Of a stretch of DNA of 64,000 bases, positions 53,044-62,371 are shown one piece after another. Under the pieces are notes generated by a model, which saw nothing but the letters and a program-made list of their open reading frames with translations, did not search any database and was not told the origin of the DNA. Source of the stretch: Saxibacter everestensis (GTDB lineage: Bacteria > Actinomycetota > Actinomycetes > Actinomycetales > Brevibacteriaceae); assembly GCF_025787225.1 (NCBI RefSeq), contig NZ_CP090958.1, forward strand, positions 682,001 through 746,000, read 5' to 3'. The stretch's first letter is position 1; each line of letters opens with the position of its first letter. The translations under genes and the position numbers were made by a program.

Positions 53044-54354
53044 ATGTCAGTACTGAGTACCGGCAAGGGGAAGATAATCGCTGCGGCGGCCGCCGGAAAC
53101 TTCGTCGAGTGGTACGACTTCGCAATCTACGGGTATTTCTCGCCCGTGCTGGCGAAAGTCTTCTTCCCGGAAACCACGGGTTTGGTCGGCCTCCTGGCCA
53201 CACTTGGAGTATTCGGCGCCGCCTTCGTGCTCCGGCCGGTCGGCGCCCTCGTCTTCGGGCACTTCGGCGACCGCCTCGGCCGACGCTGGGTGCTCTCCTT
53301 CGTCATCCTGGCGATGGCGGGGGCAACAACTCTGATGGGACTGCTTCCCTCCTACGAGATGATTGGCGTGTTCGCGCCGATCGCGCTCACCCTGTTGCGG
53401 CTGATCCAGGGCTTCTCGGCGGGCGGCGAGTTCGGCGGAGCGGCCTCACTACTGTTCGAGTACGCGCGGCCCGAGAAACGGGGACTGATGGGGTCGGCGC
53501 AACCGGCCAGCATCGTGGTGGCCTTGGCCGTCTCCGCCGGTCTCGGTGCCGCGCTCACCGCCGCTATGAGTGAGGAGTTCCTCTACTCGGTCGGATGGCG
53601 CATCCCGTTCCTTTTGGCGCTTCCGTTCGGTCTGATCGGCTGGTACATTCGCCGGCACATCGACGAGACTCCGGCGTTCATCGAGCTGCAGGAGAGCGGT
53701 GAGGTGGCGACGAGCCCCGTGAAGGACGTGTTCCGAGCAAACTGGCGGATGATCGTCGCCGGCACCGCCGCGATCGTGTCGTGGACCGCAGGCGGATACG
53801 TGACCCTCCAGTTCCTGCCGACCTTCTTCAACGGTGTGCTGGAACGCCCGATCACCGACGGCCTGACCGCGTCACTCGTCGGACTGTCCATCTATGCTGT
53901 GTTCATAGTTTTCGGCGGCTGGCTCGCCGACCGGGTGGCCCGCTGGAAGGTGATGATGACGGGCGCGATCGCCCTCGCGGTGTTTGCGGTGCCCTGCTAC
54001 TTGCTTCTCATCGACGGCTCGCTCGTGGGCATCGGCGTGGCTCTTGTACTTTTCGCGGCGGCGCTGGGACTCGTCGCCGGACCGACGCCGGCGCTGTTGT
54101 CCGAGCTCACGCCGGAGAAGGTCCGCACCACCTATCTCGGCATCGTTTACGCGATTGCCAACGCCGCGTTCGGCGGCTTTGCCCCCTACATCGTCATCGC
54201 GCTGATCTCCTCCACCGGCCTGTTGATCTCTCCGGCGATCTACCTCGTGGCGCTTGAGCTGATCGCGGTCGGGGGCCTCATCGGGGTCGCCGTGCATATC
54301 CGCCGTCGTGCCCGGGCGCGCGCCGTGGCTGTCGAGTCCCTCACGGAGGCGTGA
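53044..54354 (+). CDS. MHS-family MFS transporter (ProP/ShiA/KgtP type)
   Basis: 436 residues, 12 membrane helices. The metabolite:H+ symporter signature is clear: AAGNFVEWYDFAIYGYFSPV and FFP at the N-terminus, then RPVGALVFGHFGDRLGRR between helices 2 and 3 and LLRLIQGFSAGGEFGGAA. Members import carboxylic acids or betaines such as alpha-ketoglutarate, shikimate, citrate or proline betaine. Its promoter carries a LacI-type operator also found in front of the CoA-ligase operon, so it probably imports the acid used by that operon. Downstream its stop is convergent with the enoyl-CoA hydratase gene. Ligand is not predictable. Confidence 0.9.
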   Translation: MSVLSTGKGKIIAAAAAGNFVEWYDFAIYGYFSPVLAKVFFPETTGLVGLLATLGVFGAAFVLRPVGALVFGHFGDRLGRRWVLSFVILAMAGATTLMGLLPSYEMIGVFAPIALTLLRLIQGFSAGGEFGGAASLLFEYARPEKRGLMGSAQPASIVVALAVSAGLGAALTAAMSEEFLYSVGWRIPFLLALPFGLIGWYIRRHIDETPAFIELQESGEVATSPVKDVFRANWRMIVAGTAAIVSWTAGGYVTLQFLPTFFNGVLERPITDGLTASLVGLSIYAVFIVFGGWLADRVARWKVMMTGAIALAVFAVPCYLLLIDGSLVGIGVALVLFAAALGLVAGPTPALLSELTPEKVRTTYLGIVYAIANAAFGGFAPYIVIALISSTGLLISPAIYLVALELIAVGGLIGVAVHIRRRARARAVAVESLTEA

Positions 54355-54415
54355 GCTGGCTGGCCAGGTCTCAGTCGGGCCCGCTCACGGAAGCGTGAGC
54401 TGGCCCGGCCCGGTC

Positions 54416-55222
54416 TCAGTCGTCGCCGAACGCCGCAGGGCGCTTCTCGATGAAGGCCCGAATCCCCTCCTGGCCGTCCTCCGAATGGAACAACCGCGCG
54501 AGGGCCAACTGATCTGCGGTCAGGGCAGTCTCGATGTCCTGCGACCGGCCGGAGTCGATCAAATGCTTCGCGTCGCGAAGAGCGCTCCGAGGCTGCCCGG
54601 CGAGCACCGTGGCGAACTCGAGAGCCGCCTCCAAGAGCTCCTCCGGCGGGTGCACGCGCGTCACGATCCCTTTAGCCAGGGCCTCGTCGGGGTACACGGT
54701 GCGGCCCGTCATCACGAGTTCCTTGGTCCAGCGGGCGCCCACTTCGCGCACCAGACGCTGAGGACCGCCCCCGCCCGGGAACAGCCCGAGCTTGATCTCT
54801 GGCAGCCCGAGCCGGGCCGTCGTTGAGGCGAGGATGAAGTCGCAGCAGAGCGCGATCTCGAAGCCGCCGCCGAACGCGTAGCCGTTTACGGCGGCGATCG
54901 TCGCCTGGGGCAGCCGGGCGAGATCATCGAACACCGCCCGTGAGCGTCGCTGGTACTCCTCGAATTCCTCGACGGAGGCATGGGAGTACTCCTCGATGTC
55001 CGCTCCGGCGACAAATCCGCGGCCGGTGCCGGTGAGCACCACCACCCGCACCGCGGGCGTCTGGCGGATGCGGACGATCTCCGTGCCGATCGCCGCGACC
55101 AGAGAGCTGGAGAACGCTCCGAGCTTCTCCTCGCGGTCAATGCGAAGGATGCGCACGTGTCCCACGTCGCGCAGCCGGAGATTCGGGTGCACTGAGACCT
55201 CGTCGCTGGATTCGGCGATCAT
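54416..55222 (-). CDS. Enoyl-CoA hydratase/isomerase family protein
   Basis: 268 residues, crotonase fold. Oxyanion-hole segments are GFVAGADIEEYSHASVEEFE and NGYAFGGGFEIALCCDFILA, the latter with the first catalytic Glu; the second Glu lies in LGLPEIKLGLFPGGGGPQRL. These residues fit a hydratase. Start ATG 55222 has GGAG nine bases upstream and overlaps the CoA-transferase stop (ATGA). The frame that continues upstream to 56122 crosses the CoA-transferase gene and is not used. It is the last gene of the minus-strand operon and probably hydrates the unsaturated acyl-CoA made by the ligase or transferase. Confidence 0.93.
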   Translation of the reverse strand: MIAESSDEVSVHPNLRLRDVGHVRILRIDREEKLGAFSSSLVAAIGTEIVRIRQTPAVRVVVLTGTGRGFVAGADIEEYSHASVEEFEEYQRRSRAVFDDLARLPQATIAAVNGYAFGGGFEIALCCDFILASTTARLGLPEIKLGLFPGGGGPQRLVREVGARWTKELVMTGRTVYPDEALAKGIVTRVHPPEELLEAALEFATVLAGQPRSALRDAKHLIDSGRSQDIETALTADQLALARLFHSEDGQEGIRAFIEKRPAAFGDD

Positions 55223-56388
55223 CGATTTTGCTCCTTCAGTAGTTCCTCGATCTGCGACTCGGGCAGCACCTCGCGTAGGATCTCGGCGCTGTGCTCGCCG
55301 ACCCGCGGGGGAGCGTGCCGCTGGCGCCAGGGTGTCTCGCTCATCCGGATAGCGCATCCGATCAATTCGATCGGCGTTCCGCCCGGGCCGTCCACAGTGA
55401 CGATCATGTCTGAATCGTCGGCGCGTAGCTCGTCCACGGCCTCGCGCGTGGTGCGCACGCGCGCCGCCCACAGTCCACGGGACCCGAACGCGTCGAGCCA
55501 GTGCTGGATGGGACGCCTGACCAGGACGGATCCAAGTGCCCGCTTCGCCTCGTCGCGCTCGGTCCACGGATCGAACGCGGCCACAGCCGCGTCGCCCACG
55601 GCGTCGGCGATCGTCTCCAGCGGGGCCATCGCTACGGCCAACCAGCCGTCGCTGGCCTGGTAAATGCCGAACGGCGCTGACAGCCAGGCCTGGCCGATCC
55701 CTTCCGTCGAGCGTTCGTAGTCGGTCTCCTGGTTCACGAACGCCGAGATCTCCTGGCACTGCATAGCGATCGCCGTGGAGTACAGGTCGACCTCGACTCG
55801 CTGCCCGATGCCGTGGATGCTCCGTGCGACCAATGCCGCGAGGATGCCGTTGGCGAGCGTGAGAGCGGTGGCATGGTCGACAATCGCCGTTCCCGCCGGG
55901 GTCGGCGGGTCGGTTCGGCGGCCGGTTGCCGCCGCAAGCCCAGACATGGCCTGGATCAGCAGATCCTGGCCGGGGCGGTTCTCGCGTGCGAAGGTCGTGT
56001 CCTGGCCCCAGCCCGATCCCGAGCAGTAGATGATGTCGGGCTTGACCGACTTGAATTCCTCGTAGCCAAGTCCCAGCCTGGCGAGGACGCCGGGCCGGAA
56101 GTTCTCGACCACCACGTCGCAACTTGCGCCGAGGTCGAGCAGCGCCTGACGTGCGATCGGGTTCTTCAGATCGAGGGCGAGCGAGCGCTTGTTGCGGTTC
56201 ATCGCCAGATAGGCCGCGGACTCGCCATCGACGAGCTCGCCAATCATCTCAAGCGAGCGTTCCCACTCGCCCTCCGCGCGCTCCACCTTGATCACATCCG
56301 CGCCCAGATCGCCGAGCAGCTGGGTGCCGTACGGCCCCAACATCATCTGGGTGAAGTCGAGTACGCGGATTCCGTCGAGGGCCTGCAT
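55219..56388 (-). CDS. CaiB/BaiF family III CoA-transferase
   Basis: 389 residues. Opens LDGIRVLDFTQMMLGPYGTQ and LLGDLGADVIKVERAEGEWE, with NRNKRSLALDLKNPIARQAL, VVENFRPGVLARLGLGYEEF and DIIYCSGSGWGQD; the catalytic Asp is expected in GQDLLIQAMSGLAAATGRRT. These are the hallmarks of formyl-CoA transferase-like enzymes that exchange CoA between carboxylic acids. Start codon overlaps the ligase stop (TGATG). With a ligase and hydratase in the same operon it resembles carnitine-type or other carboxylate pathways, but the substrate is unknown. Confidence 0.93.
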   Translation of the reverse strand: MQALDGIRVLDFTQMMLGPYGTQLLGDLGADVIKVERAEGEWERSLEMIGELVDGESAAYLAMNRNKRSLALDLKNPIARQALLDLGASCDVVVENFRPGVLARLGLGYEEFKSVKPDIIYCSGSGWGQDTTFARENRPGQDLLIQAMSGLAAATGRRTDPPTPAGTAIVDHATALTLANGILAALVARSIHGIGQRVEVDLYSTAIAMQCQEISAFVNQETDYERSTEGIGQAWLSAPFGIYQASDGWLAVAMAPLETIADAVGDAAVAAFDPWTERDEAKRALGSVLVRRPIQHWLDAFGSRGLWAARVRTTREAVDELRADDSDMIVTVDGPGGTPIELIGCAIRMSETPWRQRHAPPRVGEHSAEILREVLPESQIEELLKEQNR

Positions 56389-58007
56389 CAGGGGTTCTCC
56401 ATTTCGTTCGTGGGGTTCTGCGGGTCGGTCGTGGACTCGGGCCGGAACGCCTCGCGCAGCGCGGCCCGGTCGACTTTGCCGAAACTGTTGCGGGGGAGCG
56501 CATCGACGACGTGCACGCCAACGGGCTTCTTGTACGACGCGATTCGCGCGAGGCAGGCCTCGCGTACGAGCCTTGCCAGTTCGTCGCGAGAGATGGGAAC
56601 CGACGCCGAGGCTTCGAGGACGGCGAAGGCGTGCACACCTTCACCCCATCGCTCGTCGGCCAGGCCAACGACCGCCACCTCGGCGATGCCGTCGATCTCC
56701 TCGATCACCTGCTCAACCTCACGCGGATGGATATTGAATCCCCCGGAGATGATGAGGTCGGAACGCCGTCCGAAGATGTGGAGGTAGCCTGCATCGTCGG
56801 TGCACCCGATGTCGCCGGTCGAGAACCAGCCGTCGTTGAGCACCGACGCGGTCAGCTCGTCGCGGCGCCAGTATCCGGGCATGACGACGGGACCGCGTAT
56901 CTTCAGCACCCCGTCGTCGTCGCGATGCTCGATCTCGGGGATCCAGCGTCCCGCCGACTGCAGCCGGGTTCGCGCCACGTCGGCCCGGTGCGGGTGCTCC
57001 GCCAGATCGCGGGCCGCACGATCATGGTCGTCAGGCGTGAGTACCGTCAGCGGCGCCAGCGCTTCGGCGAGACCGTAGAACTGGGTGAGGGCGCCAGGGA
57101 AGCATCGTGCCGCTCGCGCAAGGACATCGACCGGCGCCGGCGAGCCGCCGTAGGGGACGCTGCGCACGGTCGCGACCGACTCCTCGCGCCCTGGCAGGGC
57201 GTCGACCAGCCGGGCGAGCAGGGTGGGAACGAGCGGCAGTACGGTGCCACCGTGCCGCTCGACGGCGTCGAGCACCCGGGACGCGTCGAACGGCTCGACG
57301 ACTACGGTGCGGGCGCCTCGCATGGCGCAGTCGAGTGCCACAGACCCGCCGAAGTGGGGCATCGGGGCGCCGAGCACGACGACATCCTGGGGGCCGATCA
57401 GTGGCAGATGTGACAGGGCGTGCTCGGTCTGCGCCAACCAAGCTGAGTGGGTGACCACTACGCCCTTGGGCGCGCCGGTCGTCCCGGAGCTGTACATCAG
57501 CATCGCGATGTCGCCGGGCCCCGAATACACCCGGGTTTCGCCGCCGGCCGTGGCGCCGTAGAAACGAGTGAGGATTGCGTCATCGTTGCCAAGGTCGAGC
57601 ACCGGAACTACCGATCCCCGCTCGTTCAGCGCATCCCGCACGCCACGCTCGCGTGAGCCTGCGACGCACACGATGGCCGCCTGTGCGTCGTCGACGATCG
57701 CCGCGACCTCGCGCGGGTGCAGTCGCGACGACAGTGCCACGCGTACGAACCCGAACCCGAGCAGGGCATGGTCGACGAGGCGCGCCAATACACTGTTTTC
57801 GAGATAGACGACGACGCGGTCGCCGGGCGCAGCACCCGAGTCGAGTAGCTCGCGGGCCATGCCGGCGGCCAGCCCCGCTACCTCGTCGAAGCTCAGCCAG
57901 CGTTCACCCCACCGCAGGGCGTGCTCGGCGGCGTGGCTGGCGTAGACCCGGTCGAGGAGCTCCGAGACGGTTCGCACCTCGTTGCGCGGGTTAGTGCGAT
58001 GCGACAT
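56388..58007 (-). CDS. AMP-forming acyl-CoA ligase
   Basis: 539 residues, ANL superfamily. ATP site in AMLMYSSGTTGAPKGVVVTH; then LTQFYGLAEALAPLTVLTPD in the core; GWFSTGDIGCTDDAGYLHIF and GRRSDLIISGGFNIHPREVE of the hinge; the catalytic Lys in LPRNSFGKVDRAALRE near the C-terminus. It activates a carboxylic acid to acyl-AMP and then acyl-CoA. A 17-bp overlap joins it to the solute-binding-like gene upstream, and a 3-bp overlap to the CoA-transferase downstream, so the four genes are one operon. Substrate range cannot be read. Confidence 0.93.
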   Translation of the reverse strand: MSHRTNPRNEVRTVSELLDRVYASHAAEHALRWGERWLSFDEVAGLAAGMARELLDSGAAPGDRVVVYLENSVLARLVDHALLGFGFVRVALSSRLHPREVAAIVDDAQAAIVCVAGSRERGVRDALNERGSVVPVLDLGNDDAILTRFYGATAGGETRVYSGPGDIAMLMYSSGTTGAPKGVVVTHSAWLAQTEHALSHLPLIGPQDVVVLGAPMPHFGGSVALDCAMRGARTVVVEPFDASRVLDAVERHGGTVLPLVPTLLARLVDALPGREESVATVRSVPYGGSPAPVDVLARAARCFPGALTQFYGLAEALAPLTVLTPDDHDRAARDLAEHPHRADVARTRLQSAGRWIPEIEHRDDDGVLKIRGPVVMPGYWRRDELTASVLNDGWFSTGDIGCTDDAGYLHIFGRRSDLIISGGFNIHPREVEQVIEEIDGIAEVAVVGLADERWGEGVHAFAVLEASASVPISRDELARLVREACLARIASYKKPVGVHVVDALPRNSFGKVDRAALREAFRPESTTDPQNPTNEMENP

Positions 58008-59157
58008 CCGCCCACATCCGGTTCAGGGTCGACACGATGTGCTGTGCCGATCGGCCCTGTTCGAACAGGTCGTGAAGCGCGTGGGCTGCCGCCCGCTGGT
58101 AGGCGGGATACCCGGCGCGGCGCGGTCGCAGAAACGACAGCTCCATCGTCGAGGCTGTGTTGCGGTAGAGGCCACCCGCCCGCTCGTTTACAGCGCCGTC
58201 CAGCCATGCGGCCGTGCTGGCTGGCTGCCCTCCGGCCTCGGCGTAGATGCCGCGCTGGACGTGTTCCGAGGTCGCGAACAGAATGAAGTCCGCCGCCTCG
58301 TTCCGGCAGGCCGATCGCCCTGAGACGGCTAGGCCGACCCCTCCGGTCAGCGTTCCGGTGGGCTGCTCCCCAACGGCCGGGGCAGCGTGGAACGACACGG
58401 CGCCCCGGCCGTCGCGTCGCAGCGAGTACGTCGAGTACATGAAGACCAGTGGCGTGTAGACCCCCGGCCCGTCGCCGGCGAGCTCGTCCAGCACGGCGAC
58501 CGGGTCGAGATGCAAGGATCGCGTGGCCGAGGCGATGACGATCTCGCGCATGAGCTCGAGCGCGGGCACGGCAACCTCATCGCAGATCCCGCCGGTTCGC
58601 CACCAGCTCGGACCGGTCGCAAGATCCGGGACGGTGCCCGCGTTGTGGGCCTCGCAGAGCGAGAGGAACGTGCCCCAGAGGTGCGTCGGATTCGCGGCGA
58701 TCACCGTGCGATCTTTTCCGAGTTCGCGGATGAAAGGCACCACATCATCCCAGCGTTCCGGAAGTCCCGCGGCGGGAGCGTCGTCGAGGCGAACGGCGGC
58801 CACCATGCACGCCGCGTCAACGGGCAGGGCCCACAATTCGCCCTCCCGCTCGTAACTTGCGTAGCTGCGGCCGATGTAGGCGTCGGCGCGGGAGCGGAGT
58901 TTTTCGGCGCCCAAGAGGGCGGAAAGCGAGGTGAGTGCGCCACTCGCCGCGGCGTCTCCGACGAACGGGTGATCGATCGCCAATACGTCGAATCCGGATG
59001 CGAGGTCGTCGAGCGGAACGTCCTCGAATTCGTGCAGCGGACGCGCGGTCCACTCGAACGTCGTCCCGGGATTCAGCGCCGAGTAGGCCGAGCTTGCGGC
59101 ATGAATGGAATCGACGGCCCTCGGATGATCCCAAGTGAGACCCCGAATGAGGCTCAT
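57991..59157 (-). CDS. Solute-binding-protein-like protein without signal peptide
   Basis: 388 residues. The fold and motifs look like ABC transporter family 1 substrate-binding proteins: SIHAASSAYSALNPGTTFEW, VLAIDHPFVGDAAASGALTS, GELWALPVDAACMVAAVRLD, GLPERWDDVVPFIRELG and AGGQPASTAAWLDGAVNER near the end. It starts MSLIRGLTWDHPRAVDSI and has no signal peptide or lipobox, so it is predicted to stay in the cytoplasm. No ABC permease or ATPase is nearby. It is translationally coupled to the acyl-CoA ligase. It may sense or buffer the substrate of the pathway. I recall similar signal-less proteins near CaiB genes but cannot cite them. Confidence 0.78.
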   Translation of the reverse strand: MSLIRGLTWDHPRAVDSIHAASSAYSALNPGTTFEWTARPLHEFEDVPLDDLASGFDVLAIDHPFVGDAAASGALTSLSALLGAEKLRSRADAYIGRSYASYEREGELWALPVDAACMVAAVRLDDAPAAGLPERWDDVVPFIRELGKDRTVIAANPTHLWGTFLSLCEAHNAGTVPDLATGPSWWRTGGICDEVAVPALELMREIVIASATRSLHLDPVAVLDELAGDGPGVYTPLVFMYSTYSLRRDGRGAVSFHAAPAVGEQPTGTLTGGVGLAVSGRSACRNEAADFILFATSEHVQRGIYAEAGGQPASTAAWLDGAVNERAGGLYRNTASTMELSFLRPRRAGYPAYQRAAAHALHDLFEQGRSAQHIVSTLNRMWADVASH

Positions 59158-59271
59158 GCTGTTTCGACTCCGGTCGTCGGCCGCGTAAGTCGGACCTCTC
59201 CCGTCATGATGCACTCCTCGTCTGCGCTGTACTTCCGATGCTCGCCCCGCGTTCTGGCGGGACAATTCACC

Positions 59272-59285
59272 GTAACACGTTTTAC
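59272..59285. promoter_or_regulatory. LacI-type operator candidate (CoA-ligase operon promoter)
   Basis: GTAACACGTTTTAC, a near-perfect palindrome with central CG, 115 bp upstream of the solute-binding-like gene. Its reverse complement nearly equals the site at 52962-52976 in the MHS promoter. Confidence 0.65.
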
Positions 59286-59313
59286 TAGCTTGGCCGGGGT
59301 CGGCGGCTTGACC

Positions 59314-59389
59314 GGCGAAACGGTCCGGTATCTGCCCTGACACCCCGGTCATTGCCTACCCCCTGGGCAAGAAAGCGGACCGTTTCGCG
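59314..59389. repeat. 76-bp hairpin-ended repeat element, copy 2
   Basis: Same element as 49691-49766: left end GGCGAAACGGTCCG, right end CGGACCGTTTCGC at 59376-59388 (the last base differs). It lies just downstream of the 3' end of ramB and upstream of the CoA-ligase operon promoter. Inner differences are seven single-base changes. Confidence 0.9.
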
Positions 59390-59399
59390 GGTCGGCCCG

Positions 59400-60890
59400 C
59401 TACGGCGCGTGCTTTTCCAGGAATGAGTACACCTCGGTCGAGTCGACACCGGGGAAGCTGCCGGGCGGCAGTGCAGCCAGCAGGCTCGCGTGTGTCCGGG
59501 CCGAGGGCCAGGAGTGATCCGCCCACCGGTCGGCGAGGTGCTCGGGAGGTTTCCGGCAGCAGGAGGCATCTGGGCATCGTGATACCGAGCGCTCGGTGGT
59601 CTCCCTGCCGCGGAACCACTTGACCTGTGAGAACGGCACGCCGACACTGACCGAGAATTCGCCGTCCTCCCCGCTCAGCACCTTGGAAGTACACCAATAA
59701 GTGCCGGCTCCTGTGTCGGTGTACTGGTAGTAGGGGCTGAACCGATCGGCGATGTCGAAAACAACCCGCGCCGTCCAGTGCCGGCATACGTGCTGACCCT
59801 CGATGGCCCCGAGTGCGTCGGTTGGAAAGTTCACTCCGTCGTTTTCGTAGGCCTTGTGGATCGAACCGCTCTCATGCACCTTCATGAAGTGCACATTGAT
59901 GCCGAGGTGGCGGGTGGCGAGGTTCGTGAACCGATGAGCCGCCGTCTCATAGGAAACACCGAAGTGGTCGCGCAGGTCCTCGATCGAAAGCTGCCTGGCC
60001 TCCTTGGCGTTCTTCAGCGCGTGAACGGCGCTGCCTTCCGGCAGCAGAAGCGCCGCGGTGAGGTAGTTGGTTTCAACTCGCTGCCGGAGGAATTCACCGT
60101 AGTTGGCGGGCGCGCTGTGCTGCAGAATGTGGCTCGCCAGCGCCTGCAGCAGGGCTGCCCGGGGGTCGTGGCTGGCACGACTATCCTGCGGCAGGTAGAT
60201 CCGGCCGTTCTTAGTGTCGGTGACCGAACGCGTCGAATGGGGCAGGTCGTGCACGTAGTGCAGCGAGAAGCCGAGGTGCGAAGCCATGTCTCCGGCGACT
60301 CGCTGGGTGAGCGGACCGCCGGAGTGTCCGACCGCGGTCAGTAGTTCGGCGGCGTGCTCCTCCAGCTCCGGGAAGTAGTTGTCCTGGGCCCGCATCGTCT
60401 CGCGCAGCTCGGCGTTCGCCCGTCGTGCCTCTTCCGGTGTCGCCGCCTTCTGGGTGAGCAGGCGCTCGATCTCTCGTTGCAGCCCGACGATGGTCTGCAA
60501 CGCATCGGCCGGAAGTGACTTGCCCACCCGGACCTGCGGAAGTCCGAGCGCCGCAAACAGCGGTCCGCGCTGGGCCCGCTCCAGCTCGATCTCCATCGCC
60601 GCCCGCTCATCGGCCGGTGCCGGGTCAAGCAGCTCGGGTACGGTGACCGACAGCGCCGCGGCAAGCGTGCGGAGCATCGCGAGGCTCGGCTCGCGCTTTC
60701 CGTTCTCCATCATCGAAATTTGCGATGGCGCCCGACCGATGGCATCGCCAAGCGACTCCAGGGTCAGCTTTCGGAGCGTGCGCAGATGCCGGATTCTTCG
60801 TCCGATCGTCAGTGCGTCGGTGACCTGTTCGCCGGCAGACTCGACGCCGTCCGGTGTTTCAGGCGCTGTTTGGTGCTGAATAGTTGGCAT
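59400..60890 (-). CDS. ramB: RamB-type short-chain fatty acyl regulator (XRE HTH + DUF955/DUF2083)
   Basis: 496 residues. N-terminal helix-turn-helix: [40 protein letters not shown]. The middle has an IrrE/ImmA-like (DUF955) domain: [14 protein letters not shown] and [20 protein letters not shown], and [20 protein letters not shown]. The C-terminal domain carries a Cys/His set ([40 protein letters not shown]). This layout is that of RamB, which in Corynebacterium controls the glyoxylate shunt and acetate genes. Divergent position to aceA, 152 bp apart, fits. ATG 60890 is chosen; the longer frame to 61022 is unsupported. Confidence 0.92.
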   Translation of the reverse strand: MPTIQHQTAPETPDGVESAGEQVTDALTIGRRIRHLRTLRKLTLESLGDAIGRAPSQISMMENGKREPSLAMLRTLAAALSVTVPELLDPAPADERAAMEIELERAQRGPLFAALGLPQVRVGKSLPADALQTIVGLQREIERLLTQKAATPEEARRANAELRETMRAQDNYFPELEEHAAELLTAVGHSGGPLTQRVAGDMASHLGFSLHYVHDLPHSTRSVTDTKNGRIYLPQDSRASHDPRAALLQALASHILQHSAPANYGEFLRQRVETNYLTAALLLPEGSAVHALKNAKEARQLSIEDLRDHFGVSYETAAHRFTNLATRHLGINVHFMKVHESGSIHKAYENDGVNFPTDALGAIEGQHVCRHWTARVVFDIADRFSPYYQYTDTGAGTYWCTSKVLSGEDGEFSVSVGVPFSQVKWFRGRETTERSVSRCPDASCCRKPPEHLADRWADHSWPSARTHASLLAALPPGSFPGVDSTEVYSFLEKHAP

Positions 60891-60914
60891 GCCTAAGGCT
60901 CGCACGCAGACAAT

Positions 60915-60929
60915 TTCTACGCAATAGAA
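60915..60929. promoter_or_regulatory. Inverted repeat in ramB-aceA intergenic region
   Basis: TTCTACGCAATAGAA: five-base arms TTCTA/TAGAA around CGCAA. The gap of 152 bp between the divergent ramB and aceA starts must hold both promoters and RamB sites; this is the clearest palindrome there. It does not clearly match the RamB consensus I recall. Confidence 0.4.
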
Positions 60930-61042
60930 GAATCGTGAAATTTCTGTCGAGAAAGCCGGGCAAGAAGGGTTGTTCTTCCGAAAGACTGGGGTCACGCCAG
61001 CAAAACGTGCCGGTGAAGGCACGAAGTACTAACGGAGGAAAC

Positions 61043-62335
61043 ATGAGCACCTACAGCGATCCGAACCGCCAGACGGCAGAAGAGATCACCCGCGACTGGG
61101 ATACGAATCCACGCTGGAATGGTGTCCGTCGCGACTACACGGCCGAGGATGTCTTGGCCCTGCGCGGTTCCGTTACCGAAGAACACACTCTGGCCCGGCG
61201 CGGAGCGCAGCGGCTCTGGGAGCTGATGGATAGCGAGGAATGGGTAGCGGCCCTCGGCGCACTCACCGGGAACCAGGCGGTGCAGCAGGTGAAAGCGGGC
61301 CTGAAGGCAATTTACCTCTCCGGCTGGCAGGTCGCCGCTGACGCGAACCTTTCGGGGCAGACCTACCCGGACCAGAGCCTGTATCCGGCCAACTCGGTGC
61401 CCGCCGTCGTCCGCCGGATCAACAACGCGCTGCTGCGCGCCGACCAGATCGAGTGCAGCGAGAATGGCGGCGTGCCCGACCGGGAATGGCTGGCACCCAT
61501 CGTCGCCGACGCCGAGGCAGGGTTTGGCGGCCCGCTGAACGCCTATGAGTTGATGACCTCGATGATCGAGGCAGGCGCGGCCGGCGTGCACTGGGAAGAT
61601 CAGCTGGCCAGCGAAAAGAAGTGCGGACATCTTGGCGGCAAGGTGCTGATTCCGACGAAGCAGCATGTTCGCACGCTGAACGCCGCAAGGCTGGCCGCGG
61701 ATGTCGCCGGTATCCCGAGCGTGATCATCGCTCGCACCGACTCACTCGCCGCCGACCTGGTGACGTCCGATGTCGATGAGCGGGACCAGCCATTTCTCAC
61801 CGGGGAACGCACCGCGGAGGGCTATTTCCGCACCACACCTGGCTTCGACACAGTGATCTCCCGTGGCCTGGCCTACGCACCCTATGCGGACCTGCTCTGG
61901 GTGGAGACCTCGCTGCCGGACCTCGAATTGGCGCGGGAGTTCGCGGAACGGATCCACGCGGAGTTCCCGGGCAAGAAACTTGCCTACAACTGCTCGCCAT
62001 CGTTCAACTGGAAGAAGCACCTGGACGATGCCACCATCGCCCGGTTCCAGAAGGAGCTGGCCAGCTATGGGTACGCATTCCAGTTCATCACCCTTGCCGG
62101 CTTCCACGCGCTGAACCATTCGATGTTCCAGCTAGCCAAGGGCTATGCCAGCGACGCGATGACTGCCTACGTGGAGCTGCAGGAGGCCGAGTTCGCCTCT
62201 GAGCGCGACGGTTACACGGCCACCCGTCATCAGCGCGAGGTGGGAACCGGCTACTTCGACCGGGTATCCACGGCGCTGAACCCCGACAGCGCGACACTCG
62301 CGCTGGCCGGTTCGACCGAAACCGCCCAGTTCTAA
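61043..62335 (+). CDS. aceA: Isocitrate lyase
   Basis: 430 residues. Splits isocitrate to glyoxylate and succinate, first step of the glyoxylate shunt. Class signature [17 protein letters not shown] with the catalytic Cys, plus [51 protein letters not shown] and [14 protein letters not shown]. Length matches the short prokaryotic class. GGAGGAA lies two bases before ATG 61043. aceB follows 36 bp downstream, and ramB is divergent. Confidence 0.98.
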   Translation: MSTYSDPNRQTAEEITRDWDTNPRWNGVRRDYTAEDVLALRGSVTEEHTLARRGAQRLWELMDSEEWVAALGALTGNQAVQQVKAGLKAIYLSGWQVAADANLSGQTYPDQSLYPANSVPAVVRRINNALLRADQIECSENGGVPDREWLAPIVADAEAGFGGPLNAYELMTSMIEAGAAGVHWEDQLASEKKCGHLGGKVLIPTKQHVRTLNAARLAADVAGIPSVIIARTDSLAADLVTSDVDERDQPFLTGERTAEGYFRTTPGFDTVISRGLAYAPYADLLWVETSLPDLELAREFAERIHAEFPGKKLAYNCSPSFNWKKHLDDATIARFQKELASYGYAFQFITLAGFHALNHSMFQLAKGYASDAMTAYVELQEAEFASERDGYTATRHQREVGTGYFDRVSTALNPDSATLALAGSTETAQF

Positions 62336-62371
62336 CCACTCAGACGCAGAACTAGTACCAGGAGCAAAAAG

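Noticed and set aside
55223-56122. Long in-frame extension of the enoyl-CoA hydratase frame
   Set aside because: It lies entirely over the well-supported CoA-transferase gene in another frame, and a good ribosome site precedes ATG 55222.
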